Source: Bacillota bacterium | GTDB taxonomy: Bacteria > Bacillota > UBA4882 > UBA8346 | Assembly: GCA_023400055.1 (NCBI GenBank) | Contig: JAEXFN010000018.1 | Span: 62,001-126,000 of the forward strand | Length of the DNA: 64,000 nucleotides | Direction: 5' to 3' | In this document: in pieces, positions 10,013 through 18,320 of the stretch | Layout: each line of letters begins with the position of its first letter | Numbering within the stretch: position 1 is the first letter of the stretch | Notes under the pieces: model-generated | Told to the model about the DNA's origin: nothing | Database searches by the model: none | What the model saw: the letters and a program-made list of their open reading frames with translations, nothing else | Made by a program: the position numbers and the translations under genes

Positions 10013-10222
10013 AGCTCTTTCAGTCGCTCAGCAAGCTCTTTCAGTCGCTCAGCAAGCTCTTTCAGTCACTCAGCAAGCTCTTTCAGTCGCTCAGCAAGCT
10101 CTCTCAGTCACTCAGCAAGCTCGCTCAGTCGCTCAACAAGCTCTCTCAGTCACTCAGCAAGCTCGCTCAGTCGCTCAGCAAGCTCTCTCAGTCACTCAGC
10201 AAGCTCGCTCAGTCACTCAGCA
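10013..10222. repeat. Tandem array of ten 21-bp units
   Basis: Units begin with AGCTC(T/G)(T/C)TCAGTC(G/A)CTC and repeat every 21 bases without phase change (10013, 10034, 10055 and so on to 10202). Two diverged units follow, ending in TTTATGAATAA and TTGTGAATAA, which resemble the second unit type of the array at 52698-52928. An open frame across it would read as an SLSKLxQ heptad, but it has no ribosome site and starts at a weak TTG, so I regard it as non-coding. Confidence 0.9.
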
Positions 10223-10502
10223 AGCTCGTTTTATGAATAACGAGCTCTTATTGTGAATAAAGCGTTGTTTCTATCCTAAAAAACATCTTCTCTCCGGCGA
10301 CACCGTTGAACCGAAATGCCAAGCCATGAAATGGGCGTTTGATGATCTTGGGGCAAGAGCTAGGTCCAAACCTAATTTTGCCGGATAACGATTCGAGGTT
10401 TGGTCTCCATGAGTCCGCGGGCCCTGTCATCAATGCGTTATTTTGAAATTTAATCCAACTTATCGGACACAACGTTTAATTTACTTTTAATTCCTGATAG
10501 AT

Positions 10503-10518
10503 GAGTGATCGATCACTC
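10503..10518. promoter_or_regulatory. Perfect 16-bp palindrome, operator-like
   Basis: GAGTGATCGATCACTC is a perfect palindrome in AT-rich sequence about 130 bases beyond the 3' end of the AraC-type regulator gene. TGATCGATCA-type cores are common in TetR-family operators. No gene start is adjacent, so its target is unclear. Confidence 0.4.
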
Positions 10519-10650
10519 TCCTATTTAAAATCGTCAACCTTTGATACTTGCTTTAGAGATATCGACATTTTGGGGGGAAAATGTTTTGGATGAGGAGAAG
10601 GGGGAGCCTCTTCAATGAAGCGGAGGATTTTCCGGGCAAAAACGGCTGAG

Positions 10651-11448
10651 CTAATTTTTATTCAAACCCTCCTTAAACTCGGAGGGCGTGATCCCTACGT
10701 ACCGTTTGAAAATAGCGCTGAAATAACGGTAATCCTGGTAACCCACCAGGCCGGCGACCTCGTAAATTTTGACGGTTTTATCTTTTAACAGTTCGATCGC
10801 TTTTTTAATCCGGAAATAGGTCAGATACTCGATGAAAGTGTAATGGGTGGCGGCTTTGAAGATCCGGAAAAGATAGCTCTTGCAGATGTGCAGGTGCTTG
10901 GCGACCTCGGCGATGCTGATATTCTGGCGGTAATGCTCCCCGATATAGGCGATGGCCGCCCGGACGTAATAGCCCTTGCTGTCCAGCTCGTCAGGGATCA
11001 AATATTCCTTAAAGAGCATGATCCGGCTTTCCTGGACCGATGCCAAGCCGTCCTGCAATTTGCGCAGATTCTTCTGGGCGCGGACCTCCTGAGCCACCCG
11101 CCGGATCACTTGATGCAGTTTCTGGGGCTGGATCGGTTTAAGCAAGTAGTCCTTCACGCCCAGACCCACCGCCTGCTGGGCGTATTCGAACTCGCTATAA
11201 CCGGAGATGATGATGAATTCGGCCCGGGAGATCTTGCGCAGACTCTCGATCATCCGTAACCCGTTCAAGCCGGGCATCCGGATATCGGTGATGACGATGT
11301 CCGGTTGCACCCGCTTGACCAGGCGCAATCCCTCCAGGCCATTGACCGCTTCGCCGACGACCTCGCACTCCAGCTCCTCCCAGGGGGTGGTCAGAACCAG
11401 GCCCTTGCGCACCAGCTTTTCATCTTCGATGATCGCTACTTTAAGCAT
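10651..11448 (-). CDS. AraC-type response regulator (YesN-like)
   Basis: A 265-residue two-component response regulator. The N-terminal receiver (about 1-120) has the acidic pair EDE and VQPDIVITDIRMPGLNG with the phospho-accepting Asp near 56. The C-terminal AraC/XylS DNA-binding domain (about 165-262) has two helix-turn-helix motifs, including VAGLVGYQDYRYFSAIFKRYVGITPSEFK. The linker is much shorter than in classic YesN proteins of about 500 residues. It overlaps the upstream sensor kinase gene by 8 bases, so the two are a translationally coupled pair. It probably activates the ABC importer and PHP genes on the same strand. Confidence 0.93.
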   Translation of the reverse strand: MLKVAIIEDEKLVRKGLVLTTPWEELECEVVGEAVNGLEGLRLVKRVQPDIVITDIRMPGLNGLRMIESLRKISRAEFIIISGYSEFEYAQQAVGLGVKDYLLKPIQPQKLHQVIRRVAQEVRAQKNLRKLQDGLASVQESRIMLFKEYLIPDELDSKGYYVRAAIAYIGEHYRQNISIAEVAKHLHICKSYLFRIFKAATHYTFIEYLTYFRIKKAIELLKDKTVKIYEVAGLVGYQDYRYFSAIFKRYVGITPSEFKEGLNKN

Positions 11449-13192
11449 GCCCCTTCTCCCCTTGCACCACGGCGGGCAGCCGCAGGATCACCCGGGTGCC
11501 CCGGCCGCGCCGGCTTTTGATGGTGAGCCCATAATCATTCCCGTAATAGAGCTTGATCCGGCGCTGGACATTGAGAATCCCGATGCTGCCCGATCCCTGT
11601 TCCATTTCGCCCTCCGCCGCCTGGGCCTGGTTCAAGGCGGCCAGCTGTTTTTGGGAAATGCCCACCCCGTTGTCGCTGATCTCGAAGATCAGTTCCTCCC
11701 CCTGGCGGTAACCGCGGATCGTCAGCAGCCCTTGGCCCACTTTACTCTCCAGGCCGTGAATGATGGCGTTCTCCACCAGCGGCTGCAAGATCAGCTTGGG
11801 AATCTGATATTGTTCGATGGCGGGATCGACATCCAATTCGGCGCTGAACTTATCGCTGTAGCGAATCTTCTGGATCCGCAGATAACTTTGGACGGTTTCC
11901 AGGCTCTCGGCCACGGTGGAGAAATCGTCGCCATTGCTGATGCTGTTGCGGAGAAGCTGACCCAGTTCGGTGACGATCACCGAGATCTCGGTGACGTGGT
12001 TCAATTGCGCCAGCCAGTTCACGGAATCCAGGGTATTGTAGAGAAAATGGGGATTAATTTGCGCTTTTAAGGCTTTGATCTCCGAGTTGCGGACCCGGCG
12101 CTGTTTCTCGATGACATTGTCCAATAAACCTTTAATCCGGCCCACCATGCTGTTGAAACTGTTCCCGAGCATGCCGAGCTCGTCGCCGCGGCGGAAATCG
12201 ACCCGGGCGCTGAGATCGCCGTCCTCGACCCGTTTCATGCAGGCGACCATTTCCCGGACCGGCCGCGAAATGCTACGGGCGATCAGCAAGGCCATTACCA
12301 GGCAGATCGCCAGGCTCGCCAGCGCGCCCGAAAGGATGATCCAGCGGATCAAGCGCTGGTTCTCCGGCACAATGTCCGGGGGCAGCGTCCCGACCGTAAT
12401 CATTCCGGTCTGGGGCGAAGCGTGGAAGACCACCAGGTGGGTCTTGGGTCCGTCCCGCCAGGCGAACGAACCGGAAACCTTGGATTGCAGGGCGGTCTGA
12501 TATTTCGATTTAAAAAAAGTACCGTCCCGGCTGGGATCGTTTAAATCGGCGATCATATAAAAATTGCGGTTCAGCACTATCAGGTCCAAATTCATGCTGA
12601 TGTTGACCTGGCTGCGGAGTTCCGCGATATGGGTCTTATAGACATCGAAAATAATATAGCCCAGCGGCTTTCCGGTCCGGTCGCGGATGGCCTCTCCCAG
12701 GCTGTAAACGACGGCGTTCCCTTTTTGGTCGAAATAGTGGTGGCCGTAAATGACGCTGCCCTGTCGGACCGCTCGAATCTCGCGGAAGATCCCCCAGCCG
12801 TTATAGACGGCCAGGTCATAAACGGCCGGCGGGTTATGGCTGGCGAAGACGGTCCCGCCCCGCGCGTTCAGAATGAAGATGCCGATCTTCCGCCGGGCCG
12901 CCAGCAGTAACAGCCGCTGATAGACCCCCTGATAATCGGCAAACGAGTCCCGGAGTACCGCCGACTGCAGCGCCGGAGTCCGGCTTAGATCATCGATGAT
13001 CGCTGCCAGTTCGCCGTTGAAGCTGTCGATCCGCCGGCTAATCTGGAAGATGCCGTCATAAGCCTGGCGGCTGACGTTCCCGGTCAGGATCTCGGTCAGC
13101 AATCCATAGGCGATGATCCCCGTAATCAAGAGCGGTACGATGATAATCGCAATAAAGGAGAGCAACAGCTTATAAAAGTAATTTAACTTCAA
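11441..13192 (-). CDS. Sensor histidine kinase (YesM-like)
   Basis: A 583-residue membrane kinase with a membrane helix at about residues 9-30, an extracytoplasmic Cache-like sensor (about 35-285), a second helix (WIILSGALASLAICLVMALL), a HAMP domain, and the His_kinase/HATPase pair. LKAQINPHFLYNTLDSVNWLAQ carries the phosphorylated histidine; LQPLVENAIIHGLE and ISDNGVGI are the ATP-binding boxes. The start is TTG with AAGGA seven bases upstream and overlaps the PHP gene stop as TTGA. By position it senses the substrate of the neighbouring ABC system and phosphorylates the YesN-like regulator. Confidence 0.94.
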   Translation of the reverse strand: MKLNYFYKLLLSFIAIIIVPLLITGIIAYGLLTEILTGNVSRQAYDGIFQISRRIDSFNGELAAIIDDLSRTPALQSAVLRDSFADYQGVYQRLLLLAARRKIGIFILNARGGTVFASHNPPAVYDLAVYNGWGIFREIRAVRQGSVIYGHHYFDQKGNAVVYSLGEAIRDRTGKPLGYIIFDVYKTHIAELRSQVNISMNLDLIVLNRNFYMIADLNDPSRDGTFFKSKYQTALQSKVSGSFAWRDGPKTHLVVFHASPQTGMITVGTLPPDIVPENQRLIRWIILSGALASLAICLVMALLIARSISRPVREMVACMKRVEDGDLSARVDFRRGDELGMLGNSFNSMVGRIKGLLDNVIEKQRRVRNSEIKALKAQINPHFLYNTLDSVNWLAQLNHVTEISVIVTELGQLLRNSISNGDDFSTVAESLETVQSYLRIQKIRYSDKFSAELDVDPAIEQYQIPKLILQPLVENAIIHGLESKVGQGLLTIRGYRQGEELIFEISDNGVGISQKQLAALNQAQAAEGEMEQGSGSIGILNVQRRIKLYYGNDYGLTIKSRRGRGTRVILRLPAVVQGEKGHA

Positions 13193-13977
13193 ACGGACAT
13201 CCTTCGCTTTTTGAGTAATCGACGTTCCGATTGCGGTTCAAACAGGCGCTCGCCGATCTCCGGCAGTTCCTTCAGCATCTGCAGCGGATACTCCAGGTTA
13301 CAGCTCTCGCTCAGGCGGTGGCAATCGCTGCCGAAGGAGAAATTTACTCCGGCCCGGAGCGCTTTCTCCAAAAAGGCGCGGCTTGGTTCCCGCCACATGC
13401 CGCTGATCTCGATGGCTACCCCGTATTTGCGGCAGAGAGCGATCACTTCGCGCTCCCAGTCCTCCAGAAAAACGCTGCCGATCAGATCCTCGTAGAAAGG
13501 CAGCACCGTACAATGCCCGAGGATGTCGACCCGCGTCGCCCGGAAGGTCGACTCGATCTGGCCTAATACATCCGTAAGTATGGCCGGACTGGCGCTCGGA
13601 TCGTAATCGAGCTGGCAGTCGGGGCGGTGACCGGCCCGGCGACCGAAATACTGGCTCAAAAAGAGCTTTTCCCCTTTATATTGTACTGCATGGACGCTGG
13701 CAATGACATAGTCGAATTTAGGCACCAATCGCTCCGGCCACTGGATCAAATCGCCGATGTTGCCTTCCACGCCGATGAAGACCGGATAATCCTGTAAAGC
13801 GTCAAAGTAATGTTCGATTTGGTCAAAATCGTCATTGTACGACGGGCAGAAAATATGATCGGAGATGCCGAGCTGATAGCCTTGGCGGCCGGCGATCGCC
13901 AACAACTGTTCCACACTGGCGTCCCCGTCCGAAAATGTGGTATGGGTATGCAAATCGCAGATCTTCATGTTGTCCAT
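13189..13977 (-). CDS. PHP-domain phosphoesterase
   Basis: A 262-residue polymerase-and-histidinol-phosphatase family hydrolase, probably a cytoplasmic metal-dependent phosphatase. The metal-binding motifs are all visible: DLHTHTTFSDG at the N-terminus, LGISDH, a central EGNIGD acidic site, LGHCTVLPF and FGSDCHR near the C-terminus. Size and motifs resemble histidinol-phosphatase-like proteins, but no histidine biosynthesis gene is nearby. Its place between a ferric/organophosphate-type ABC importer and that system's sensor kinase suggests it dephosphorylates an imported phosphoester. That role is inferred. Confidence 0.88.
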   Translation of the reverse strand: MDNMKICDLHTHTTFSDGDASVEQLLAIAGRQGYQLGISDHIFCPSYNDDFDQIEHYFDALQDYPVFIGVEGNIGDLIQWPERLVPKFDYVIASVHAVQYKGEKLFLSQYFGRRAGHRPDCQLDYDPSASPAILTDVLGQIESTFRATRVDILGHCTVLPFYEDLIGSVFLEDWEREVIALCRKYGVAIEISGMWREPSRAFLEKALRAGVNFSFGSDCHRLSESCNLEYPLQMLKELPEIGERLFEPQSERRLLKKRRMSV

Positions 13978-14028
13978 GGTCGTTTGATTCCTTTATCTAA
14001 AATTTATCGTGTCATTTCCCGCTTGAAG

Positions 14029-15717
14029 TCAAAGCGAAATCTCTTTGCCACCGGAAAAACGATAGAAGATCAACAGCGACACGATCGTGGTGAAGGTCAA
14101 AATGGACGCCAATGCCGCCGCTGTTCCAAAACTGTCCCGTACCACTTCGGTATAAATGGCCACGGAGATAGTAGCGGTTTTGCCGGTGTAAAGCATCACA
14201 CTCGAGCTTAACTCATTGATGGTAGTCACCCAACTCAGGATAGCTCCGGAGAAGACGCCGGGCATCATCAACCGCGCGGTGGTCTTGAAAAAAGTCTTCA
14301 TCGGCGAGACGCCCAAATTGATCGAGGCCTCCTCAATGCTCGGGTCGATCTGGTACAAAATGGCGGCGCTGGACCGGATGGTGTATGGCAATTTCCGGAT
14401 CACATAGGCCAACACCATAATGATCCAGGTGCCGCTCAATAACAGCGGGCCTTTATTGAAAGCCACCAGCAAAGTGATGCCCAGTACTGCCCCGGGAACC
14501 ACATACGGGAACATAATCAGGACATCCAGCAGATTGGTGGCTTGGGATTTGCACCGCACGATCACGTAAGAAAGCAACAGCCCGGCCAAGACCATGATGA
14601 TAATGGCGACAGTGGCGTAGAGATAAGTATTGGTAATATTCCGGGAGAGTTTATACATAATGGTCGTGTAGCTCCCCAGGCTGAATCCGGATACGAAGAT
14701 CGGTCCGTTGGTCTTTAGGAACGAGGTAATCACCACGACCACCTGGGGCAACACCGCCACCAGCGAAAACAGGCAACAAAAAGCGGTCAGCAAAACCCGG
14801 GGTACGACGGCCAGCTTTTTGATCTCCGGCGGCCGCAGCGCGCTCATGGTATAGTTTTTGCGCCCGATCACCCACTTCTGCAACAGCAGCACTGCCGTGG
14901 CGCACAGGATAATCAGCACGCTGAGTGCGCTGGCCATCGCGGCATTGCCGCCGATCTCGCTCATGTACTCCTCGTATACCAGTACCGGCAGGACCTTGAA
15001 ACCTTCGCCGATCAGCATCGGCGTACCGAAGTCCGCCAGGGAGCTCATGAAGACCATCAAGGCGGCGGAGAGAATCGTCGGCAGGATTAAGGGGAAGGTG
15101 ATGGTCATCATCCTTCTCCAGCCGGACATCCCCAGGTTGGCGGCGGCCTCTTCCAGCGAGCGGTCGATGCTGCCCAAGGCCCCCGAGACATACAGGTAGA
15201 CAAAGGGGGTAAACTTCAAGGTGAAGACGAGCACGATGCCGAGCCAGCCATAGATCGACGGCAGCTCGATCCCGATGGCGTGAAACCCTTTGGTGATGAG
15301 CCCGCTCCGGCCGAGGAGCAGAATCCAGGAGTAGGCCCCGATGAATGGCGGCGAGAGCAGGGACAGGATGATCAGCAGATTGATCAGTTTCTTCCCCCAG
15401 ACATTAAAGCGCGACGTGATATAGGCCAATGGCAGACCGACCAGCGTGGCCAGGATGGTGGCGGTGACGCAGACCGACATGCTATTCAATAAAGTCCGGT
15501 AATAATAGGGCAGCCGGAAAAAGTCGCTATAATGCGCCAACGAGAATTTCCCCGAATCATTCAGGAAGCTCCGCCAGATCGTCGAGGAGAACGGAAAGAC
15601 CAGAAACAACGCCAGCGTCAGGAAGGCACCGCCGATGACCGCGGTCCAAAAATCAAGCTTGCGCCCCCTGCAGAATCGCTGCCAGGGATTGGCGGGAACG
15701 GGCTGGATTGCGCTCAT
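14029..15717 (-). CDS. Fused two-domain ABC permease (FbpB/AfuB-like)
   Basis: A 562-residue inner-membrane permease made of two homologous halves of about six helices each. Each half has an EAA loop that docks the ATPase: SLEEAAANLGMSGWRRMM in the first and SIEEASINLGVSPMKTFF in the second. Fused double permeases are typical of the ferric-iron, sugar-phosphate and 2-aminoethylphosphonate importer family. Its ATG overlaps the stop of the ATPase gene (ATGA), so the two are translationally coupled. The substrate is discussed under the binding protein. Confidence 0.93.
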   Translation of the reverse strand: MSAIQPVPANPWQRFCRGRKLDFWTAVIGGAFLTLALFLVFPFSSTIWRSFLNDSGKFSLAHYSDFFRLPYYYRTLLNSMSVCVTATILATLVGLPLAYITSRFNVWGKKLINLLIILSLLSPPFIGAYSWILLLGRSGLITKGFHAIGIELPSIYGWLGIVLVFTLKFTPFVYLYVSGALGSIDRSLEEAAANLGMSGWRRMMTITFPLILPTILSAALMVFMSSLADFGTPMLIGEGFKVLPVLVYEEYMSEIGGNAAMASALSVLIILCATAVLLLQKWVIGRKNYTMSALRPPEIKKLAVVPRVLLTAFCCLFSLVAVLPQVVVVITSFLKTNGPIFVSGFSLGSYTTIMYKLSRNITNTYLYATVAIIIMVLAGLLLSYVIVRCKSQATNLLDVLIMFPYVVPGAVLGITLLVAFNKGPLLLSGTWIIMVLAYVIRKLPYTIRSSAAILYQIDPSIEEASINLGVSPMKTFFKTTARLMMPGVFSGAILSWVTTINELSSSVMLYTGKTATISVAIYTEVVRDSFGTAAALASILTFTTIVSLLIFYRFSGGKEISL

Positions 15718-16799
15718 GCCGAAGCCTCCTTCGCGGTTCCCTCAAACAGATGGGCCTTCCCGGGCTGGAAGCGCACGGCCACCTTTTCGCCGGCGTCCCG
15801 CACCCGTAGCGTTTCCTTGGCGAACTCATTGACCTCGATGATCTGCCCGTTATCCAACTCGACCTCGTAGTTGATATAGTCGCCCAGGAAGGTCGCCAGC
15901 GTGATCTCCCCGTTCAACTCGGCTTCACCCGGCTCCCCGAGTTCCAGAGCTTCCGGCCGGACCGAAACCACCACTTCTTGGCCCAAGGGGCGCTCCAGCG
16001 CCAACGTCAGCCGCTTCTTCCCGGCGATTAGCACTTCGACGCGGTGATCGGACTCCTGCCGGAGGATCGTCGCCTCTAAAAAATTGGAGGTCCCGATGAA
16101 CCCGGCTACGAACGCATTGACCGGTTGCTGGTAAATCTGCTGCGGTCCGCCCAACTGCTCGATGCGGCCGTTGCGCATGACCGCGATCCGGTCGGAGATG
16201 GCCAACGCCTCTTCCTGGTCGTGGGTCACGTAGATGGTGGTGATATTCAGGTTCCGTTGCAGTTTCTTGATGACCGTGCGCATCTGGATGCGGAGCTTGG
16301 CGTCCAGGTTGCTCAGGGGTTCGTCCATCAACAGGATCCCCGGATGGATCACCACCGCCCGGGCCAGCGCCACCCGCTGCTGCTGACCGCCGGAGAGCTG
16401 AGCCGGCTGGCGGTCGCGGTAGCTGCCGATCTGAACCAGTTCCAAGGCTTCGTCGACCCGCTTGGCGATGGCGGCGGGGCTCAGTTTGCGGGCCTTCAGC
16501 CCATAGGCCACGTTCTCATAGACCGACATATGCGGAAAGATGGCGTAGTTTTGGAAGACCATTCCGATGTTCCGTTTGTGGGCCGGGATATCATTAATCA
16601 CGGTCTGATCGAAGGCGATCTCTCCTTCATCGATGGCGTTAAACCCGGCGATCATGCGCAGCAACGTAGTTTTACCACAGCCCGAGGGTCCGAGCAGCGT
16701 AAATAGCTCGCCTTTTTTAATTCCCAGCGAAACGCCGTCAACCGCTTTGAATGAGCCGTACTTCTTTACCACGCCAGCAATGTTCACGTCATAGCTCAA
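15714..16799 (-). CDS. ABC transporter ATPase (FbpC/PotA-like)
   Basis: An ATPase of about 361 residues energising the adjacent permease. Walker A is GPSGCGKTT, the signature LSGGQQQRVALARA, Walker B ILLMDEPLSNLDA, and the switch histidine lies in TIYVTHDQEEA. About 120 C-terminal residues form a TOBE-type regulatory domain. I prefer the TTG start at 16799 (AGGAG eight bases upstream) over the GTG at 16808, whose ribosome site would be too close. Confidence 0.93.
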   Translation of the reverse strand: MSYDVNIAGVVKKYGSFKAVDGVSLGIKKGELFTLLGPSGCGKTTLLRMIAGFNAIDEGEIAFDQTVINDIPAHKRNIGMVFQNYAIFPHMSVYENVAYGLKARKLSPAAIAKRVDEALELVQIGSYRDRQPAQLSGGQQQRVALARAVVIHPGILLMDEPLSNLDAKLRIQMRTVIKKLQRNLNITTIYVTHDQEEALAISDRIAVMRNGRIEQLGGPQQIYQQPVNAFVAGFIGTSNFLEATILRQESDHRVEVLIAGKKRLTLALERPLGQEVVVSVRPEALELGEPGEAELNGEITLATFLGDYINYEVELDNGQIIEVNEFAKETLRVRDAGEKVAVRFQPGKAHLFEGTAKEASA

Positions 16800-17003
16800 A
16801 TGCAACACTCCTATCTTGAATCACCCTGTCCATCCTGTGGAATTATATAAATGAACTGAATTTCAAATATTCTTGATTTTTCAACCGCAAACCGTGGCTG
16901 GAAAAGCAAAGCCCATTCCTGCGACTTGTCACGCCGGGAAATTCATTGCAATTCATCGGCGAAGTTCCATAAAAAACGGGGATTGCAACATCGGTAAATA
17001 CTG

Positions 17004-17038
17004 GATGAGGACATTTTTTGCTGCAAAATGTCCTCATC
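17004..17038. terminator. 14-bp perfect hairpin between SBP and ATPase genes
   Basis: Arms GATGAGGACATTTT (17004-17017) and AAAATGTCCTCATC (17025-17038) with a seven-base loop, 26 bases past the SBP stop. There is no T-run after the stem on the minus strand. It may protect the SBP transcript end and uncouple high SBP expression from the downstream genes. Confidence 0.6.
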
Positions 17039-17063
17039 GCCTCAGGTCATGCCCAATTTCAGC

Positions 17064-18071
17064 TTACTTGCCGATGACAATGTCCTTCCATTTGGCCAGG
17101 ACTTCGTCCTTCTTCTGGGAAGCGAAAGCGAAATCGTATTTGACCAATTTGATCTCTTTCATGTTGATCAAGCCCTCGGGCGCGGGGATGTCATTCCGGA
17201 TCGAACGCCGGCCCAGCGACTTGGTGACGATGGTCTGAACGTCGGTGCTGACGATGAAGTCCATGAACTTCTTGGCGGCGTCGAGATTCTTGGCGCCTTT
17301 AATGACGGCAGCGCCATCGGGAACCGCCGAAGTGCCTTCTCTGGGATAGACGATCCCGACATCGGCGCCGGCTTTCACATAGTTGGCGGCCGCTTCCTCG
17401 AAAGTCAGACCCACGCTGTACTCGCCGTCGGCCACTCCCTTGTAGACCGCGGTGGAACTGGATAAGATCTTGCCGTCCAGGTTCTTGATGAGTTTGGCAA
17501 TGAAGCTCCAGCCCTTGCCATTATCTTTTCCGAAAGCGGAGAGGATCGTCACGACGGTGGTGTAGGAAGAACCGGACTTGGCCGGATCGGCACAGGCGAT
17601 TTTGCCCTTCAATTTCGGCAGAATCAGATCGGCCCAGCCTTTCGGGACATCCTCGGTCTTCACTAACTTCTTGTTGTACATGATCACCATGGGCAGCCCG
17701 GTAAACCCGGTCCACAAATGGTTCTTTTCCTTGTTGTTCTTGGGAATGAACTTGTCGAAACTGGTCTTATACGGCTGGAAATAAGTCTTGTAGGCGTCCA
17801 GCGACTCGGCGCCGCCGCCCCAGATCACGTCGCCCAACGGATTGCCGCTCTCGGCCTGAATCCGTTTGAGCAGCTCGCCGGTGCCGGCCGCGACGACATC
17901 CACGGTGATCCCGGTCCGTTCTTGAAACTCCTTGACGATCGGGTTGATCAGATCCGCCGGGTGCGACGAATATACCGTCAACGATTTACCGGCACCCATT
18001 CCGTAACCGCTGAACAGGAACAAACCTGCGAACAAGGCGCAGACCAACCCTAGGTAACTCCTTTGCTTCAC
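17064..18071 (-). CDS. Extracytoplasmic binding protein, ferric/organophosphate type
   Basis: A 335-residue secreted solute-binding protein of the FbpA/AfuA/PhnS group. It has a signal peptide of about 27 residues with no lipobox cysteine, then a mature start near KSLTVYSSHPADLINPIVKEFQERTGI. The adjacent tyrosine pair that binds iron in FbpA is not evident, whereas the operon carries a PHP phosphoesterase. I therefore favour a phosphorylated solute (sugar phosphate, as in AfuA, or a phosphonate) over iron. The start is GTG with AGGAGG seven bases upstream. It heads the operon SBP-ATPase-permease-PHP-kinase-regulator. Confidence 0.88.
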   Translation of the reverse strand: MKQRSYLGLVCALFAGLFLFSGYGMGAGKSLTVYSSHPADLINPIVKEFQERTGITVDVVAAGTGELLKRIQAESGNPLGDVIWGGGAESLDAYKTYFQPYKTSFDKFIPKNNKEKNHLWTGFTGLPMVIMYNKKLVKTEDVPKGWADLILPKLKGKIACADPAKSGSSYTTVVTILSAFGKDNGKGWSFIAKLIKNLDGKILSSSTAVYKGVADGEYSVGLTFEEAAANYVKAGADVGIVYPREGTSAVPDGAAVIKGAKNLDAAKKFMDFIVSTDVQTIVTKSLGRRSIRNDIPAPEGLINMKEIKLVKYDFAFASQKKDEVLAKWKDIVIGK

Positions 18072-18145
18072 AACTACCCCTCCTTAAATGTTTGTAAAAC
18101 TTACTTTAAATTTAAGGCCATCCGGCCCGGAATACAATCCGACAT

Positions 18146-18162
18146 TCCACTACTTTAGTGGA
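18146..18162. promoter_or_regulatory. Inverted repeat in divergent promoter region
   Basis: TCCACTA and TAGTGGA separated by three bases lie in the 249-bp gap between the minus-strand SBP start and the plus-strand SsuA-like start. It could be an operator for either transcript; no further evidence is visible. Confidence 0.35.
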
Positions 18163-18320
18163 GAATAATACACTCTCCGATCCGCTTCATTCCCTTGCTC
18201 TCGATCGATAGCTTAACATCTTCCAAGCCGGCCGGCTTCACCAAGCTTTTTCCAGCGGCATACTTATAGTAGCGAAGTTCGGAAGTCCCAAGGATGCACA
18301 GAAAGAGGAGGCAGTACAGG

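Larger units (their letters stand above)
9126..10650. other. Gene-free, repeat-rich spacer
   Basis: About 1.5 kb between the cheA start and the end of the AraC-type response regulator gene. I see no convincing gene; short ORFs here lack ribosome sites and family features. It holds a REP-like hairpin cluster (9290-9410), GC hairpins near 9510-9530 and 9588-9612, a 12-bp-arm hairpin at 9767-9796, a 21-bp tandem array at 10013-10222 and a 16-bp palindrome at 10503-10518. The cheA promoter should lie at its left end. Confidence 0.7.

Noticed and set aside
10013..10222. CRISPR array
   Set aside because: Units are contiguous with no spacers, and no cas gene is present.
9997..10236. 79-residue open frame across the 21-bp array (SLSKLxQ heptads)
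   Set aside because: It starts at TTG without a ribosome site, and the heptad pattern follows automatically from a 21-bp tandem repeat.
10248..10472. 74-residue frame on the minus strand
   Set aside because: It has no ribosome site or family pattern and overlaps the degenerate end of the repeat array.
17064..18071. Iron(III)-binding FbpA
   Set aside because: The family name fits, but the iron-binding tyrosine pair is not evident and the operon carries a phosphoesterase. I keep it as an organophosphate-type binding protein with the substrate open.
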